Below are positions 46,478-58,318 of a stretch of DNA of 64,000 nt, one piece after another. The position numbers and the translations under genes were made by a program. Position 1 is the first letter of the stretch. Every line of letters begins with the position of its first letter. Where the stretch lies: positions 1,612,001 to 1,676,000 of the forward strand of contig NZ_CP048405.1 of NCBI RefSeq assembly GCF_014084125.1, read 5' to 3'. Below the pieces are notes generated by a model that had not been told where the DNA came from, did no database searches, and saw only the letters and a list, made by a program, of their open reading frames with translations. The DNA comes from Streptacidiphilus sp. PB12-B1b. Its GTDB lineage: Bacteria; Actinomycetota; Actinomycetes; Streptomycetales; Streptomycetaceae.

Positions 46478-47947
46478 CTACCCGACCCGGCTGGGCAGCC
46501 GGGTGGAGAGAGCGATCACGCCCAGCGTCAGCACCAGTTGCAGGGCCAGCACCAGCGCGAGCGCGTCGTGCATCCCGTGGCTGGAAGCGAGGGTGAGGAA
46601 CAGCGTGCCCAGCGTGGCCACGCCCAGGGCCAGGCTGGACTGCTGGGTGGTGGCGAAGATGCCGCCGCCGACCCCGGCCCGCTCGGCCGGGATCTCCGAG
46701 AGGATCAGCCGGATCATCGGGGGCATCACCAGGCCCTGCCCGGTGCCGGCGATGGCCATGCCGGGCAGCAGCACCAGCGGGCTCAGCCCGGACCAGTCGT
46801 CGAACACGGTGAGGGTGAGCACCAGCAGGCCCACGGCCTGGATCACCGCGCCGGTCCGGATCACCTTGCTGCCGTAGCGGTTCAGCAGCCGCGGCCCGGC
46901 CAGCGACGCGGCGAAGAAGCCCACCGCCATCGGCACCATGGCCAGGCCGGACGCGATCGGGCCCTCGTCCAGCCCCTGCTGCAGGGCCACGGCCATGACC
47001 AGCATGAACCCGCCGAAGCCGGCGAAGAAGGGGACGGACAGCGTCAGCCCGGTCCGCAGCCCGTGGATGCGCAGCAGCGAGAACGGGATCAGCGGGACCG
47101 CCCCGGACCGCTCCACCCGCCGCTCCACCGCGACGAACGCGGCGGCCAGGAAGGGGAAGGCGGCCAGCAGCGCCCAGGTCCACCAGGGCCAGCCCACCGC
47201 GCGGCCCTCCATCAGCGGGACCAGCAGCGCCAGCAGCGAGGCGGCCAGCAGCGCGGTGCCCGGCAGGTCCACCCGGGCCGGGTTGGCCGAGCGGGTCTCC
47301 GGCACGGAGCGCAGCGCCAGCAGCGCGGCGGCGGCCGCGACCGGCACGTTCACCAGGAAGATCAGCCGCCAGCCGGTGCCGAACAGGTTGGCCGAGAGCA
47401 GCACGCCGCCCAGCACCTGCCCGATGACGACGGAGATGCCGCCGACCGCGCCGTAGATGCCCATGGCCCGGGCCTTGCGCTCGCCCTGGGTCGCGGACTG
47501 GATGGTGGCCAGCGCCTGCGGCAGCATCAGCGCGGCCGACGCGCCCTGCGCGACCCGGGCCGCGACCAGGGCCAGCGCGGTCGGCGCCAGTCCGCAGGCC
47601 AGCGAGGTGAGGCCGAAGGCGATGGAGCCGACGATGAACAGCCGGCGGCGTCCGAAGAGGTCGCCGAGGCGTCCGCCGAGGACCAGCAGGACGGCGTAGG
47701 CCACGCCGTACCCGGCGACGAACAGCTCCAGCGTGGCCGGGCCGGCGGCGAGGTCGCGGTCGATGGTGGGCAGCGCGACATTGACGATGAAGAAGTCCAG
47801 CATCGGCAGGAACGCACCGAGCAGGACGGTGATCAGGCCCAGGGTGCTGAGCCGGGGTGGAGCGGGTGGTGTGTCCGAGGGGGCTTTCGTGCTGCCGATG
47901 CGGGTCACGCGCGGCAGGACGCTTGCTGCTGAGGACGGGCGAGTCAT
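46478..47947 (-). CDS. MFS drug transporter, DHA2 (14-helix) type
   Basis: Protein of 489 aa. About fourteen hydrophobic segments; LGAFLPMLDFFIVNVALPTIDRDL in helix 1 with the Asp typical of DHA2 pumps, then the A-motif LGGRLGDLFGRRRLFIVG, and the C-motif region GAVGGISVVIGQVLGGVLLS. Such pumps export drugs or antiseptics using the proton gradient. ATG 47947 (MTRPSSAAS) is chosen; frames further upstream would cross the intergenic palindrome. Divergent from an XRE/MmyB-type regulator 108 nt away, which is the likely regulator. Confidence 0.94.
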   Translation of the reverse strand: MTRPSSAASVLPRVTRIGSTKAPSDTPPAPPRLSTLGLITVLLGAFLPMLDFFIVNVALPTIDRDLAAGPATLELFVAGYGVAYAVLLVLGGRLGDLFGRRRLFIVGSIAFGLTSLACGLAPTALALVAARVAQGASAALMLPQALATIQSATQGERKARAMGIYGAVGGISVVIGQVLGGVLLSANLFGTGWRLIFLVNVPVAAAAALLALRSVPETRSANPARVDLPGTALLAASLLALLVPLMEGRAVGWPWWTWALLAAFPFLAAAFVAVERRVERSGAVPLIPFSLLRIHGLRTGLTLSVPFFAGFGGFMLVMAVALQQGLDEGPIASGLAMVPMAVGFFAASLAGPRLLNRYGSKVIRTGAVIQAVGLLVLTLTVFDDWSGLSPLVLLPGMAIAGTGQGLVMPPMIRLILSEIPAERAGVGGGIFATTQQSSLALGVATLGTLFLTLASSHGMHDALALVLALQLVLTLGVIALSTRLPSRVG

Positions 47948-47980
47948 GGTCACGGGTTCTACGATCCGCTGCCACTGAGC

Positions 47981-47990
47981 CTGGTACCAG
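47981..47990. promoter_or_regulatory. Palindrome in the MFS/XRE intergenic region
   Basis: CTGGTACCAG, a perfect 10-bp palindrome, flanked by CACTG and CAGTG. Its central position between divergent genes fits an operator for the XRE regulator. Confidence 0.4.
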
Positions 47991-48055
47991 TGTGTGGTTA
48001 TCCGGGTATTGGAAGTACCTGGCACGGGGACAGTCGCTGAGGCATCCTGGTGGAC

Positions 48056-48943
48056 ATGAGTACCGCAGCCGCCCCTCTCGCGCTAGTCCACTCGACCTCG
48101 GTCAAGCCCGACGAGGTCCGCCGCCGTGAGCTGGCCGGCTTCCTCCGCAGCCGCCGCGAGCGCATCTCGCCCGAGCAGGTCGGCCTGCCCGCCGGCGGCC
48201 GCCGCCGGACGCCGGGGCTGCGCCGCGAGGAGGTCGCGCAGCTCGCCGCTGTCGGTGTCACCTGGTACACCTGGCTGGAGCAGTCGCGGGACATCCAGGT
48301 CTCCCCGCAGGTCCTGGACGCCATCGCGCGCGCCCTGCTGCTCGACACCAACGAACGCGCCCACCTGTTCTCGCTCGCCGACACCCCGGACCCGGCGCCG
48401 GTGGCCATGTGCCCGACCATCACCCCGGCCATCCTGGCGATCATGGAGCAGCTGGAGCCGCTGCCGGTGGTCGCCGCCAACAGCCGCTGCGACGTGCTCG
48501 CGTACAACCGCACCTACCGCCACCTGATCACCGACCTGGACGCGGTGCCCACCGCCGACCGCAACTTCCTGTGGATGGCCTTCACCGACCCGCTGTGGCG
48601 CAAGGTGCTGGTCGACTACGAGGACGCCACCGCCTCCATGGTCGCCAAGTTCCGCAGCGCCATGGCCGACCACGTCGCCGAGCCGGCCTGGAAGGCACTG
48701 CTCAAGCGGCTGCGGCTGGCCTCGCCGGAGTTCGACGAGCAGTGGCAGCGGCACGAGGTCGGGCTGACCTCGAACGGCGAGAAGCGCTTCCTGAACCCGC
48801 AGGTGGGGCTGCTGCACTTCGAGTTCACCACGCTGTGGCTGGGCCCGCGGCAGAGCACCCGGCTGATCACCTACACCCCGGCCGACGAGGAGACCGCCGA
48901 GCGGGTGGAGCGGCTGCACGCCTACGCGCTCACCCGGGTCTGA
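48056..48943 (+). CDS. XRE regulator with MmyB-like ligand domain
   Basis: Protein of 295 aa. N-terminal HTH (ELAGFLRSRRERISPEQVGLP, TPGLRREEVAQLAAVGVTWYTWLEQSRDIQVSPQVLDAIARAL, about 20-95) and the MmyB-type C-terminal domain that binds fatty-acid-like ligands (VVAANSRCDVLAYNRTYRHL, NFLWMAFTDPLWRKVLVDYEDATASMVAKFRS). This fusion is abundant in streptomycetes, typically beside a transporter or oxidoreductase it represses, here the divergent MFS gene. ATG 48056 is preferred over GTG 48050; CATCCT lies 7 nt before the ATG. Confidence 0.93.
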   Translation: MSTAAAPLALVHSTSVKPDEVRRRELAGFLRSRRERISPEQVGLPAGGRRRTPGLRREEVAQLAAVGVTWYTWLEQSRDIQVSPQVLDAIARALLLDTNERAHLFSLADTPDPAPVAMCPTITPAILAIMEQLEPLPVVAANSRCDVLAYNRTYRHLITDLDAVPTADRNFLWMAFTDPLWRKVLVDYEDATASMVAKFRSAMADHVAEPAWKALLKRLRLASPEFDEQWQRHEVGLTSNGEKRFLNPQVGLLHFEFTTLWLGPRQSTRLITYTPADEETAERVERLHAYALTRV

Positions 48944-49059
48944 CCCGGCGGGCGCCCGGCTCCGGCGGACCGGGCGGGCGCGGGTGGGAGAATGAGTGGT
49001 CCGCCTCCACCGCGGCCGCATCCGCGACCGCACCGCGAACGACCGGGAAGAGCCGCTCC

Positions 49060-50223
49060 ATGACCACGACCGCCGAAGCCCCCGCCACGATCGCCCCGCT
49101 GCGCCTGGGCGAGAGCATCGAGGTCTGGCCGCCGGTCGTGCTGGCGCCGATGGCGGGGATCACCAATGCCCCGTTCCGCACCCTGTGCCGGGAGCAGAGC
49201 GGCGGCAAGGGGCTGTTCGTCTCCGAGATGATCACCACCCGGGCGCTGGTGGAGCGGGACAGCAAGACCATGCGGCTGATCCGGTTCGACCCCACCGAGC
49301 AGCCGCGCTCCATCCAGCTGTTCGGCGTGGACCCGGCCATCGTGGGCCGGGCCGCGCGCATGATCGCCGACGAGGGCCTGGCCGACCACATCGACCTGAA
49401 CTTCGGCTGCCCGGTGCCCAAGGTCACCCGGCGCGGCGGCGGCTCCGCGCTGCCGTACAAGCGGAACCTGCTGCGGCAGATCCTGCGTGAGGCGGTCGCC
49501 GGGGCGGGCGGGCTGCCGGTGACCATGAAGATGCGCAAGGGCATCGACGACGACCACCTGACCTACCTGGACGCCGGCCGGATCGGCGCGGAGGAGGGCG
49601 TCGCCGCCATCGCGCTGCACGGCCGCACCGCCATCCAGCACTACAGCGGCGTCGCCGACTGGTCCGCCATCGCCCGGCTGCGCGAGGCGGTGCCGGCGCA
49701 CGTGCCGGTGCTGGGCAACGGCGACATCTGGTCGGCCGGCGACGCGGTGCGGATGGTCCGGGAGACCGGCTGCGACGGGGTGGTGGTCGGCCGCGGCTGC
49801 CTGGGGCGGCCGTGGCTGTTCAAGGAGCTGGTCTCGGTCTTCGAGGGCGACGCGCAGTACGCACGGCCCTCCTTCGGCTACGTCGCCGAGGTGATGCTGC
49901 GGCACGCGCAGCTGCTGGGGGAGTGGATCGGCGACGAGAAGCACGGCGTCGTGGACTTCCGCAAGCACGTCGCTTGGTACACCAAGGGCTTCTCGGTCGG
50001 CTCCGACCTGCGCCGCGGCCTGGGCCTGGCCTCCTCGCTGGCGGAGCTGGCCGAGCTGCTGGCCGCCGTGGACCAGGAGCAGCAGTGGCCGCTGGGCGCG
50101 GACGGCCCGCGCGGCCGCACCTCCGGCGCCCACCGGGTGGTGCTCCCCGAGGGCTGGCTGGACGACCCGTACGACTGCGCCGTGCCCGGCGCCGACGCCG
50201 AGATGGACACCTCCGGCGGCTGA
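49060..50223 (+). CDS. dusB: tRNA-dihydrouridine synthase (DusB-like)
   Basis: Protein of 387 aa. FMN-binding TIM barrel with PVVLAPMAGITNAPFRTLC, SIQLFGVDPAIVG, the catalytic Cys in DLNFGCPVPKVTRRGGGSAL, VTMKMRKGIDDDH, ALHGRTAIQHYSGVADW and GCDGVVVGRGCLGRPWLF; C-terminal helical tRNA-binding domain. It reduces uridines in tRNA D-loops. ATG 49060 with GGGAAG upstream; GAGAAT about 60 nt upstream may be a -10. It stands alone, followed by a 437-nt gap. Confidence 0.95.
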   Translation: MTTTAEAPATIAPLRLGESIEVWPPVVLAPMAGITNAPFRTLCREQSGGKGLFVSEMITTRALVERDSKTMRLIRFDPTEQPRSIQLFGVDPAIVGRAARMIADEGLADHIDLNFGCPVPKVTRRGGGSALPYKRNLLRQILREAVAGAGGLPVTMKMRKGIDDDHLTYLDAGRIGAEEGVAAIALHGRTAIQHYSGVADWSAIARLREAVPAHVPVLGNGDIWSAGDAVRMVRETGCDGVVVGRGCLGRPWLFKELVSVFEGDAQYARPSFGYVAEVMLRHAQLLGEWIGDEKHGVVDFRKHVAWYTKGFSVGSDLRRGLGLASSLAELAELLAAVDQEQQWPLGADGPRGRTSGAHRVVLPEGWLDDPYDCAVPGADAEMDTSGG

Positions 50224-50445
50224 GGCTGAGGATTCCTACGCCGACCGGGCGAGACGGGCCCTGCCGGGGCACGTGACTCTGGCCACATTGCCGCTCACTT
50301 TGCGTCAGTCGGACGTAAAACCGCGGGTGGCCGGGAGGGTGGATCAGCTTCCTAACGTGCACGCGTCATCCGGGGCCTTGTCCGTGCAGGTCATGGAGGC
50401 AAGGCAACCCGTTCGCCACGCTGCGGATGCGGAACGTCATGATCC

Positions 50446-50482
50446 TATGATCTTGTGGTTTCCGTGCGTTCACCTAGTGAAC
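50446..50482 (+). promoter_or_regulatory. Promoter and operator-like hairpin upstream of ppdK
   Basis: TATGAT (50446-50451) is a near-consensus -10; the best -35 is weak (TGCGGA, 50422-50427). Just past the expected start lies GTTCAC-CTA-GTGAAC (50468-50482), a perfect 6-bp dyad whose flanks extend it to a longer imperfect hairpin (CCGTG/CACGG). The gap 50224-50660 holds no gene; a second -10-like TATGTT is at 50615-50620. Confidence 0.5.
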
Positions 50483-50660
50483 ACGGGCTAGCGTCACCCC
50501 GACGATTTTGATTTCACAGGCGAACGCCGATCCGAGGCTTTCGATCTATCGGGTTACCCATGGGTACAAGCCATCGACAGCCGATTGGGTGAGCTGAACG
50601 GCCTTCGATCTGGGTATGTTCTCCGGCGTCAGGGCAACCGTGCGGCAGGAGACCAATACC

Positions 50661-53369
<2,709 letters not shown>

Positions 53370-53430
53370 CACACCCTCACCGGGGCCCCTCCCTCACGGG
53401 CGACCCTCACCCGGTGTCAGCGCGGGACCA

Positions 53431-53479
53431 CCTCCCTCCCCGCACCCCCGCCCCCGCAAGCGGGCGGGTCGGAGGGAGG
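53431..53479. terminator. Terminator 1 after ppdK
   Basis: CCTCCCTCC (53431-53439) / GGAGGGAGG (53471-53479) with an inner C-rich/G-rich stem around an AA loop. Confidence 0.75.
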
Positions 53480-53535
53480 GCTGCCCGCACCAAGTCGCGG
53501 CGGCGCTCGGCGCAGAGCAACCGCCGTGTACCGAA

Positions 53536-53579
53536 CCGGGGCGGTGGAACGGACAATGGCGTCCGATCCACCGCCCCGG
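53536..53579. terminator. Terminator 2 between ppdK and GNAT genes
   Basis: Perfect 13-bp stem CCGGGGCGGTGGA (53536-53548) / TCCACCGCCCCGG (53567-53579), extended inward by CGGAC/GTCCG after one mismatch. The two genes converge, so it may work in both directions. Confidence 0.85.
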
Positions 53580-53632
53580 CCCCATGTCCGCAGGGCTTTC
53601 CCCGGTGTTTCCCCCGGGGCCCGGCCCCGGCG

Positions 53633-54316
53633 CTAGGCCGAGATCAGCGGGCGCACCTCGGCGACCCGCGCCGGTGCGTGCACCCGCTGCTCCAGGTTCG
53701 AGCGGACGGCCGGCCACTCCTCGTCCAGGATCGAGTAGAAGGCCGTGCCCCGGACGAGGCCGTCCAGCCCCCGGGTGTGCGCCCGGTGGACGCCGTCCAG
53801 GGCCGCGCCGAGGCGCTCGATCGCCGCCCGGGAGCGGGAGTTGCGGGCGTCCGCGCGCATCGACACCCGCCGTACTCCCCAGCTCTCGAAGGCGTGGCGG
53901 AGCATGAGCAGCTTGGCCTCGTTGTTGATCCCGGTGCCCTGCGCGCGGGAGGAGAGCCAGGTGGCGCCGATCTCGACGGCGTCCGGGATGGCCGACAGCG
54001 GATCGCCGACCGGGCCGCGCGGGGCGGGCGGCCAGATCACCGGCCCCTGCCAGTAGTCCAGCTCGCAGAACCGGGTTGAGCCGACGACCAGCCCGTCGGC
54101 GGCTCTGACGGTGGCGAACGGAAGGGCCCGGCCCGCCTCCTGCGCGGCCAGGGCCTCGGCGACGTAGCGCGCGGTGGCTTCGGGGCCGGAGGGGACCGGG
54201 GTGAACGCGTAACTGCTGCGGTCCTCGGCGGACGCTGCGGCCAGCGCCTCGATGTGGCGCTCCGCGAGGGGCTCCAGCCGCACGGTGCGGCCGTGGAGGA
54301 AGACGGATTCGGGCAC
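53633..54316 (-). CDS. GNAT family N-acetyltransferase (RimJ/RimL type)
   Basis: Protein of 227 aa. LHGRTVRLEPLAERHIEALAAA at the N terminus and VEIGATWLSSRAQGTGINNEAKLLMLRHAFESWGVRRV, DARNSRSRAAIERLGAALDGVHR are the RimJ/RimL-like acetyl-CoA-binding motifs; the usual G-x-G-x-N/G P-loop reads GTGINNEAK. A longer than usual insert (YWQGPVIWPPAPRGPVGDPLSA) separates beta strands 4 and 5. Substrate unknown. Start GTG 54316 with AAGGA 9 nt upstream. Confidence 0.9.
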   Translation of the reverse strand: MPESVFLHGRTVRLEPLAERHIEALAAASAEDRSSYAFTPVPSGPEATARYVAEALAAQEAGRALPFATVRAADGLVVGSTRFCELDYWQGPVIWPPAPRGPVGDPLSAIPDAVEIGATWLSSRAQGTGINNEAKLLMLRHAFESWGVRRVSMRADARNSRSRAAIERLGAALDGVHRAHTRGLDGLVRGTAFYSILDEEWPAVRSNLEQRVHAPARVAEVRPLISA

Positions 54317-54729
54317 GGGCCTGATCCTTCAGCGGTCGGGACAGGAGGGTGCGCCCTGCAGGTTCCGGGTACGGCGACGGAGCGCGTCAGCCGAGGCGGC
54401 GCAGGGAGCGGGGGACAGTTTGTGTCCGGAAGATGGCCGAGGAAGGAACGAGAGCGCGAAGGACAGCGGGCGGCCAGGTGAAGGCAAGGTGCGATGCGAG
54501 GGTACGTGCGAGAGTAGAACTGTGCCATGGTCTGCTGACGGCAGCGATGCGGGCAGCGAGAGGACCATACCCGCAGCGCGGGGCCAAGTCATCCCGCGCC
54601 GCGCCCGCGAGTTTCGGCACTGCCGGCAGGACCCGGGGCAACGGGAATGAACCGCTGGTCGGGGACGCTGGTGCTGGGGAGTGGAGTCCGCCGACGGTCG
54701 GGTGCGGACCTCGGAAGATTGGGTAGACC
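54317..54729. other. 413-nt gap between GNAT and PAC2 genes
   Basis: No supported gene. Several frames stay open on both strands but none has a recognisable protein or normal codon bias. The plus strand is unusually purine-rich between 54390 and 54560 (many GGAG, GAAGG and GCGAGAG tracts). It may hold the promoters of both divergent genes and a long 5' leader; no clear -10/-35 pair was found. Confidence 0.5.
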
Positions 54730-55710
54730 GTGCTTGATCCGCAAGCGCTGTACGCATACGAGCCGCAGGCTCTGTCCGCCGTCGAGGCCGCCTTCGGCCC
54801 GGGCGCGGACGCCGGTGGAAACCCGGGCGGTAGCGCGGCCGGCGGCACCGACGGGCCCGTGCTGCTGCACTTCTTCGAGGGCTTCATGGACGCCGGCGAG
54901 GCCGGCGGCCAGGTCGTCGCGCACCTGCTGGAGGACAGCCGCCGGGTGCTGCTGGCCCGCTTCGACGCCGACCGGCTGGTGGACTACCGGGCCCGCCGCC
55001 CGGCGATGGTCTTCGACCGGGACAAGTGGACCTCCTACGACGCCCCGGCGATCGACCTCTACCTGCTGCACGACGCCGTCGGCGCGCCGTTCCTGCTGCT
55101 CAGCGGCCCGGAGCCGGACGTCGAGTGGGAGCGCTTCGCCGCCGCCGTGCGCCAGGTCGTGGAGCGGCTCGGGGTGCGGCTGACGGTGAACTTCCACGGC
55201 ATCCCCATGGGCGTCCCGCACACCCGGCCGGTGGGGCTGACCCCGCACGGCAGCCGGGAGGACCTGATCGCGCTGTACCCGCGCTGGTTCGAGAAGGTGC
55301 AGGTGCCCGCGAGCGTCGCCGCCATGCTGGAGTTCCGGCTGGCCGAGGCCGGGCACGACGTCCTGGGCTTCGCCGTGCACGTGCCGCACTACCTCGCCCG
55401 CACGCCCTACCCGCAGGCCGCCGTGGCGGTGCTGGAGGCCGTCCAGGCGGCCACCGGCCTGGTGCTGCCCGGCGCGCCGGTACGGGCCCGGCAGGACGAG
55501 GTGCGGGCCGACGTCGACCTGCAGATCGCCGAGGGCGACGGGGAACTGCGCAGCGCCGTGGCCGGCCTGGAGCAGCAGTACGACGCGGTGGCCGGCGCGG
55601 TGGACCGGGAGAACCTGATGGCGGAGCCCGCCGACCTGCCCTCGGCCGACGAGCTGGGGCGGGCCTTCGAGGCGTTCCTGGCCGAGCAGGGCGACGGCAC
55701 CAACGACTGA
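54730..55710 (+). CDS. PAC2 family (proteasome assembly chaperone-like) protein
   Basis: Protein of 326 aa. [73 protein letters not shown] and [26 protein letters not shown] are the PAC2 family blocks. Eukaryotic PAC2 helps build the proteasome; the bacterial role is unproven, though actinomycetes do have proteasomes. C-terminal acidic helices (about 270-326, [23 protein letters not shown]) look like a coiled coil. Start GTG 54730; TAGACC abuts it and no good Shine-Dalgarno sequence is visible. Confidence 0.9.
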   Translation: MLDPQALYAYEPQALSAVEAAFGPGADAGGNPGGSAAGGTDGPVLLHFFEGFMDAGEAGGQVVAHLLEDSRRVLLARFDADRLVDYRARRPAMVFDRDKWTSYDAPAIDLYLLHDAVGAPFLLLSGPEPDVEWERFAAAVRQVVERLGVRLTVNFHGIPMGVPHTRPVGLTPHGSREDLIALYPRWFEKVQVPASVAAMLEFRLAEAGHDVLGFAVHVPHYLARTPYPQAAVAVLEAVQAATGLVLPGAPVRARQDEVRADVDLQIAEGDGELRSAVAGLEQQYDAVAGAVDRENLMAEPADLPSADELGRAFEAFLAEQGDGTND

Positions 55711-55764
55711 GCCCCCGGCGGCGTGGGCGGCCCCGGCGGTCCCGGCTGCGCCGCCTCAGCGGTC

Positions 55765-56862
55765 TCAGCGGCCGATCTTGGTGGTGCTGCCGGGCTTCCC
55801 GGCCACCGCCCGGGCGTCGTCCAGGTGGTCGCTGAGCCAGGGGAAGACGGTCGGGAACATCCGCTGCCAGGTGCCCCAGTTGTGCCCGCCCTGGGCCAGC
55901 ACCAGCGGTGCCGCCAGCGTCGTCGGGTACTGCACGGCCTGCTGCAGCGCGGTGATGTTGGAGACCGGGCTGAACCTGTCCTGGGCGCTGGTCGCCACGA
56001 ACAGCGACACCGCGGGCCGCTTCTGCGCCAGCCAGAGCGGGCTGTTGGCCTGGCGCAGCCGCGGGTCGGAGAGCACGCCCGGATCGCCGGCGAACGGGTC
56101 CGGGTCCATCGCCACCGCCGAGGCGAAGGTCTGCGGGTACTGCATGGCCAGTTTCACCGAGCACAGCCCGCCGGTGGAGAAGCCGATGATGCCCCAGGCC
56201 TTGGCCTCGGTCAGGGTCCGGAACTGCGCGTCCACCAGGTCGGGGACGTCCTTGGCCAGCCAGGTGGCGTTCTTGTGGTCGGCGGTGTCGCTGCAGTCGG
56301 TGTCCACCCCGCCCGGGTCGATCACCGGGATCACCACGATGGCGGGCTTGACCGCGCCCGAGGCCATCAGCGAGGCGATGGAGCCGGGCAGGCTGCCGCC
56401 CTCCACCCAGGAGCTGGGCGAGCCGGGGACGCCGTGCAGCAGCACCATCACCGGGAACCGGTAGTTCCGGTACTGCGGCTCGTCGTACTGCGGCGGGGTC
56501 CACACCAGGACCTCGCCCGAGAGCTTGGAGTCCTTGCCGCGGAAGTAGGTCTCCAGGATGCCGTCGCTGGCCTTGGTGAACATCGCCCGGTCGGCGGGCG
56601 GGCCGGGCATGGCGGCGGTGACGCTGCCGTTGTCGTCGCCCAGCAGGTCGTTCCAGGAGGAGTACAGCCCGTAGCTGTTGTTGATCCACACCGCGACCAC
56701 GGCGATGGCGGTGGCCTGGCAGAGCGCGATCATGACCACCCGGGGCAGCCAGCGGACGCTGGGCGGGCCCGGCACCCGGCCCCACAGCAGCAGCGTGGCC
56801 GCCACCGCCAGCACGGTCGCGGCGATCAGCACGTAGAAGAAGGCGCTCCCGGTCAGGCTCAC
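55765..56862 (-). CDS. Membrane-anchored esterase (antigen 85 / esterase D-like)
   Basis: Protein of 365 aa. Two N-terminal hydrophobic segments (FFYVLIAATVLAVAATLLLW and VVMIALCQATAIAVVAVWI, about residues 8-60) anchor it so that the catalytic domain lies outside. The domain is an alpha/beta hydrolase of the esterase D group: MVLLHGVPGSPSSWVEGG, nucleophile GFSTGG (Ser about 228), AMDPDPFAG, VATSAQDRFSP (acid) and GGHNWGTW (His). Related to mycolyltransferases by fold; in a streptomycete an exported esterase is more likely. Start GTG 56862 with GGAGAG upstream. Convergent with PAC2. Confidence 0.88.
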   Translation of the reverse strand: MSLTGSAFFYVLIAATVLAVAATLLLWGRVPGPPSVRWLPRVVMIALCQATAIAVVAVWINNSYGLYSSWNDLLGDDNGSVTAAMPGPPADRAMFTKASDGILETYFRGKDSKLSGEVLVWTPPQYDEPQYRNYRFPVMVLLHGVPGSPSSWVEGGSLPGSIASLMASGAVKPAIVVIPVIDPGGVDTDCSDTADHKNATWLAKDVPDLVDAQFRTLTEAKAWGIIGFSTGGLCSVKLAMQYPQTFASAVAMDPDPFAGDPGVLSDPRLRQANSPLWLAQKRPAVSLFVATSAQDRFSPVSNITALQQAVQYPTTLAAPLVLAQGGHNWGTWQRMFPTVFPWLSDHLDDARAVAGKPGSTTKIGR

Positions 56863-57338
56863 GGGTCGGTCTCTCCTGCTCTCCTCGGCGCGTGCGGCCC
56901 TGGCGGGCCCCGGCGTCTGCGGTGCTCTGCCGCTCCTTCCGGTGCCGCGGGAGCGTATGTCCGCTAATCACCCTAACTGAGGACTGTGCCCGTTCTGCCC
57001 GGCCCGGAGCCGGTGTGATCCTTCTCTTGCCCCGCCATGACCGGCGCCACGCGCACCGGGGCGCTCGGTGTGAGCCATGAGCGTGAAGGTGTGAGGTGCG
57101 TGACGGCAATGACGCGGACTCGTTTGAATTTGCCCGTATCCGTGCAGGTTTATGCGGCACAATTGCGGAAATGGTCGCCCTTGCCGATAGCCCGGAGCAT
57201 CACCAGGCCCCACCCGGCGAGCAGTACGGCGGGAGTGCAGGGCGGTATACGCACAAGCTCACCGCGCATATCATCCGACGATGTAACTGGTTGGGGATCA
57301 CTGTCCACAGGCAGTGGCGCCGGGAGAGGCATGGGGAC
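56863..57338. other. 476-nt gap before the protease gene
   Basis: No firmly supported gene. A plus-strand frame from GTG 57096 runs without a stop into the protease gene but has weak third-position GC bias and a TTA codon, so it looks like a transcribed leader or promoter region. TATCAT (57269-57274) is a possible -10 for the protease. The stretch 57110-57190 is relatively AT-rich. Confidence 0.5.
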
Positions 57339-58259
57339 GTGACACAAGCCCGACTGCGGATGCTCGCCCGCACCCTCGGTGTGCTCGCCTTCGGGATCTG
57401 CTTCGCCCTGGTGCTGGACCGCTCCACCGGCGGCCACCCCGCGCGGGTCTCCTCCACCCCGCTGTCGGCCAACCGCCGCGCCGATCCGGTGCCCGCCCTC
57501 GCCCCCGCGCTGCAGGCCGCCCCCGCCCAGGTCCCTCCGGTGCTGGCGGGACCGGACGCCTCGCCCGGCACCGACAGCTCGCCCTTCGTCGGCATGCCCA
57601 TGGTCGGCGCGGTCTTCCTGGCCGGACAGGGCGGCCGCCCCGGCGACCATTTCTGCACCGCCAGCGTGGTGGACAGCCCCGGCGGCAACGTCATCGCCAC
57701 CGCCGCGCACTGCCTGGAGGACCCCTCCAACGGCAGCAACACCCCCGCCTCCTTCGTCTTCGTCCCCGGCTACCACGACGGCAAGGAGCCCTACGGCGAG
57801 TGGACGCCGGTCAAGGTGCTGATCGACCCGCACTGGACCGCCGACGCCGACCCCGACGACGACATCGCCTTCGCCGTCGTCCAGCAGCCCGGCAACCCCC
57901 GCGCCCGGCTGTCCAGCCTGGTCGGCTACGAGAACATCGCCTTCGGCACCCGGCTGCCGGCCGTCGTCAGCGGCATCGGCTACCCCGCCACCAGCGACCA
58001 GCCCATCGCCTGCCTGAACACCCTCAAGCCGTTCCAGCCCACCCAGTCCGAGTTCGACTGCGCCGGATTCGCCGACGGCAGCAGCGGCGGCCCGCTGCTG
58101 CTCGGGCTCGACCCGCACACCGGGCGCGGCAGCCTGGTCGGCGTCATAGGGGGCTACGAGGAGGGCGGGCTGACCCCCGAGGTCTCCTACGCCGCCGTCT
58201 TCGGAGACACCGTCAGGAACCTCTACCAGCAGGCCGTCGCCGTCCCCGCGGGCGGCTGA
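57339..58259 (+). CDS. Trypsin-like serine protease, exported
   Basis: Protein of 306 aa. N-terminal signal/anchor [20 protein letters not shown] (about residues 9-28) and an Ala/Pro-rich linker to residue 85. Catalytic triad of the S1 family: His in TAAHC (about 122), Asp in DDDIAF (about 175) and Ser in GSSGGP (about 248), with cysteines in FCTASVV and AAHC, and another pair (IACLNTL and DCAGF). Start GTG 57339 places the signal at the N terminus; the in-frame GTG at 57096 would add 81 atypical residues. Single gene; dgt follows after 59 nt. Confidence 0.88.
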   Translation: MTQARLRMLARTLGVLAFGICFALVLDRSTGGHPARVSSTPLSANRRADPVPALAPALQAAPAQVPPVLAGPDASPGTDSSPFVGMPMVGAVFLAGQGGRPGDHFCTASVVDSPGGNVIATAAHCLEDPSNGSNTPASFVFVPGYHDGKEPYGEWTPVKVLIDPHWTADADPDDDIAFAVVQQPGNPRARLSSLVGYENIAFGTRLPAVVSGIGYPATSDQPIACLNTLKPFQPTQSEFDCAGFADGSSGGPLLLGLDPHTGRGSLVGVIGGYEEGGLTPEVSYAAVFGDTVRNLYQQAVAVPAGG

Positions 58260-58304
58260 CGCCGCACCGGAGCGTGTCTGGACCGGCCTGTCGTACCCGC
58301 CGCC

Positions 58305-58310
58305 TACCCT
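58305..58310 (+). promoter_or_regulatory. Leaderless -10 element of dgt
   Basis: TACCCT, 8 nt before ATG 58319. Confidence 0.4.
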
Positions 58311-58318
58311 GGGGGAAT

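Noticed and set aside
50616-50660. Upstream in-frame start for ppdK
   Set aside because: It overlaps a -10-like TATGTT box, and GTG 50661 has an AGGAG at good distance and gives the standard N terminus.
54349-54726. 125-codon plus-strand frame in the GNAT/PAC2 gap
   Set aside because: No domain, odd Arg-rich composition and no start signal; probably leader or intergenic sequence.
57096-57338. In-frame 81-codon N-terminal extension of the trypsin-like protease
   Set aside because: Weak third-position GC bias, a TTA codon and a location ahead of the signal peptide; the GTG at 57339 fits an exported protein better.
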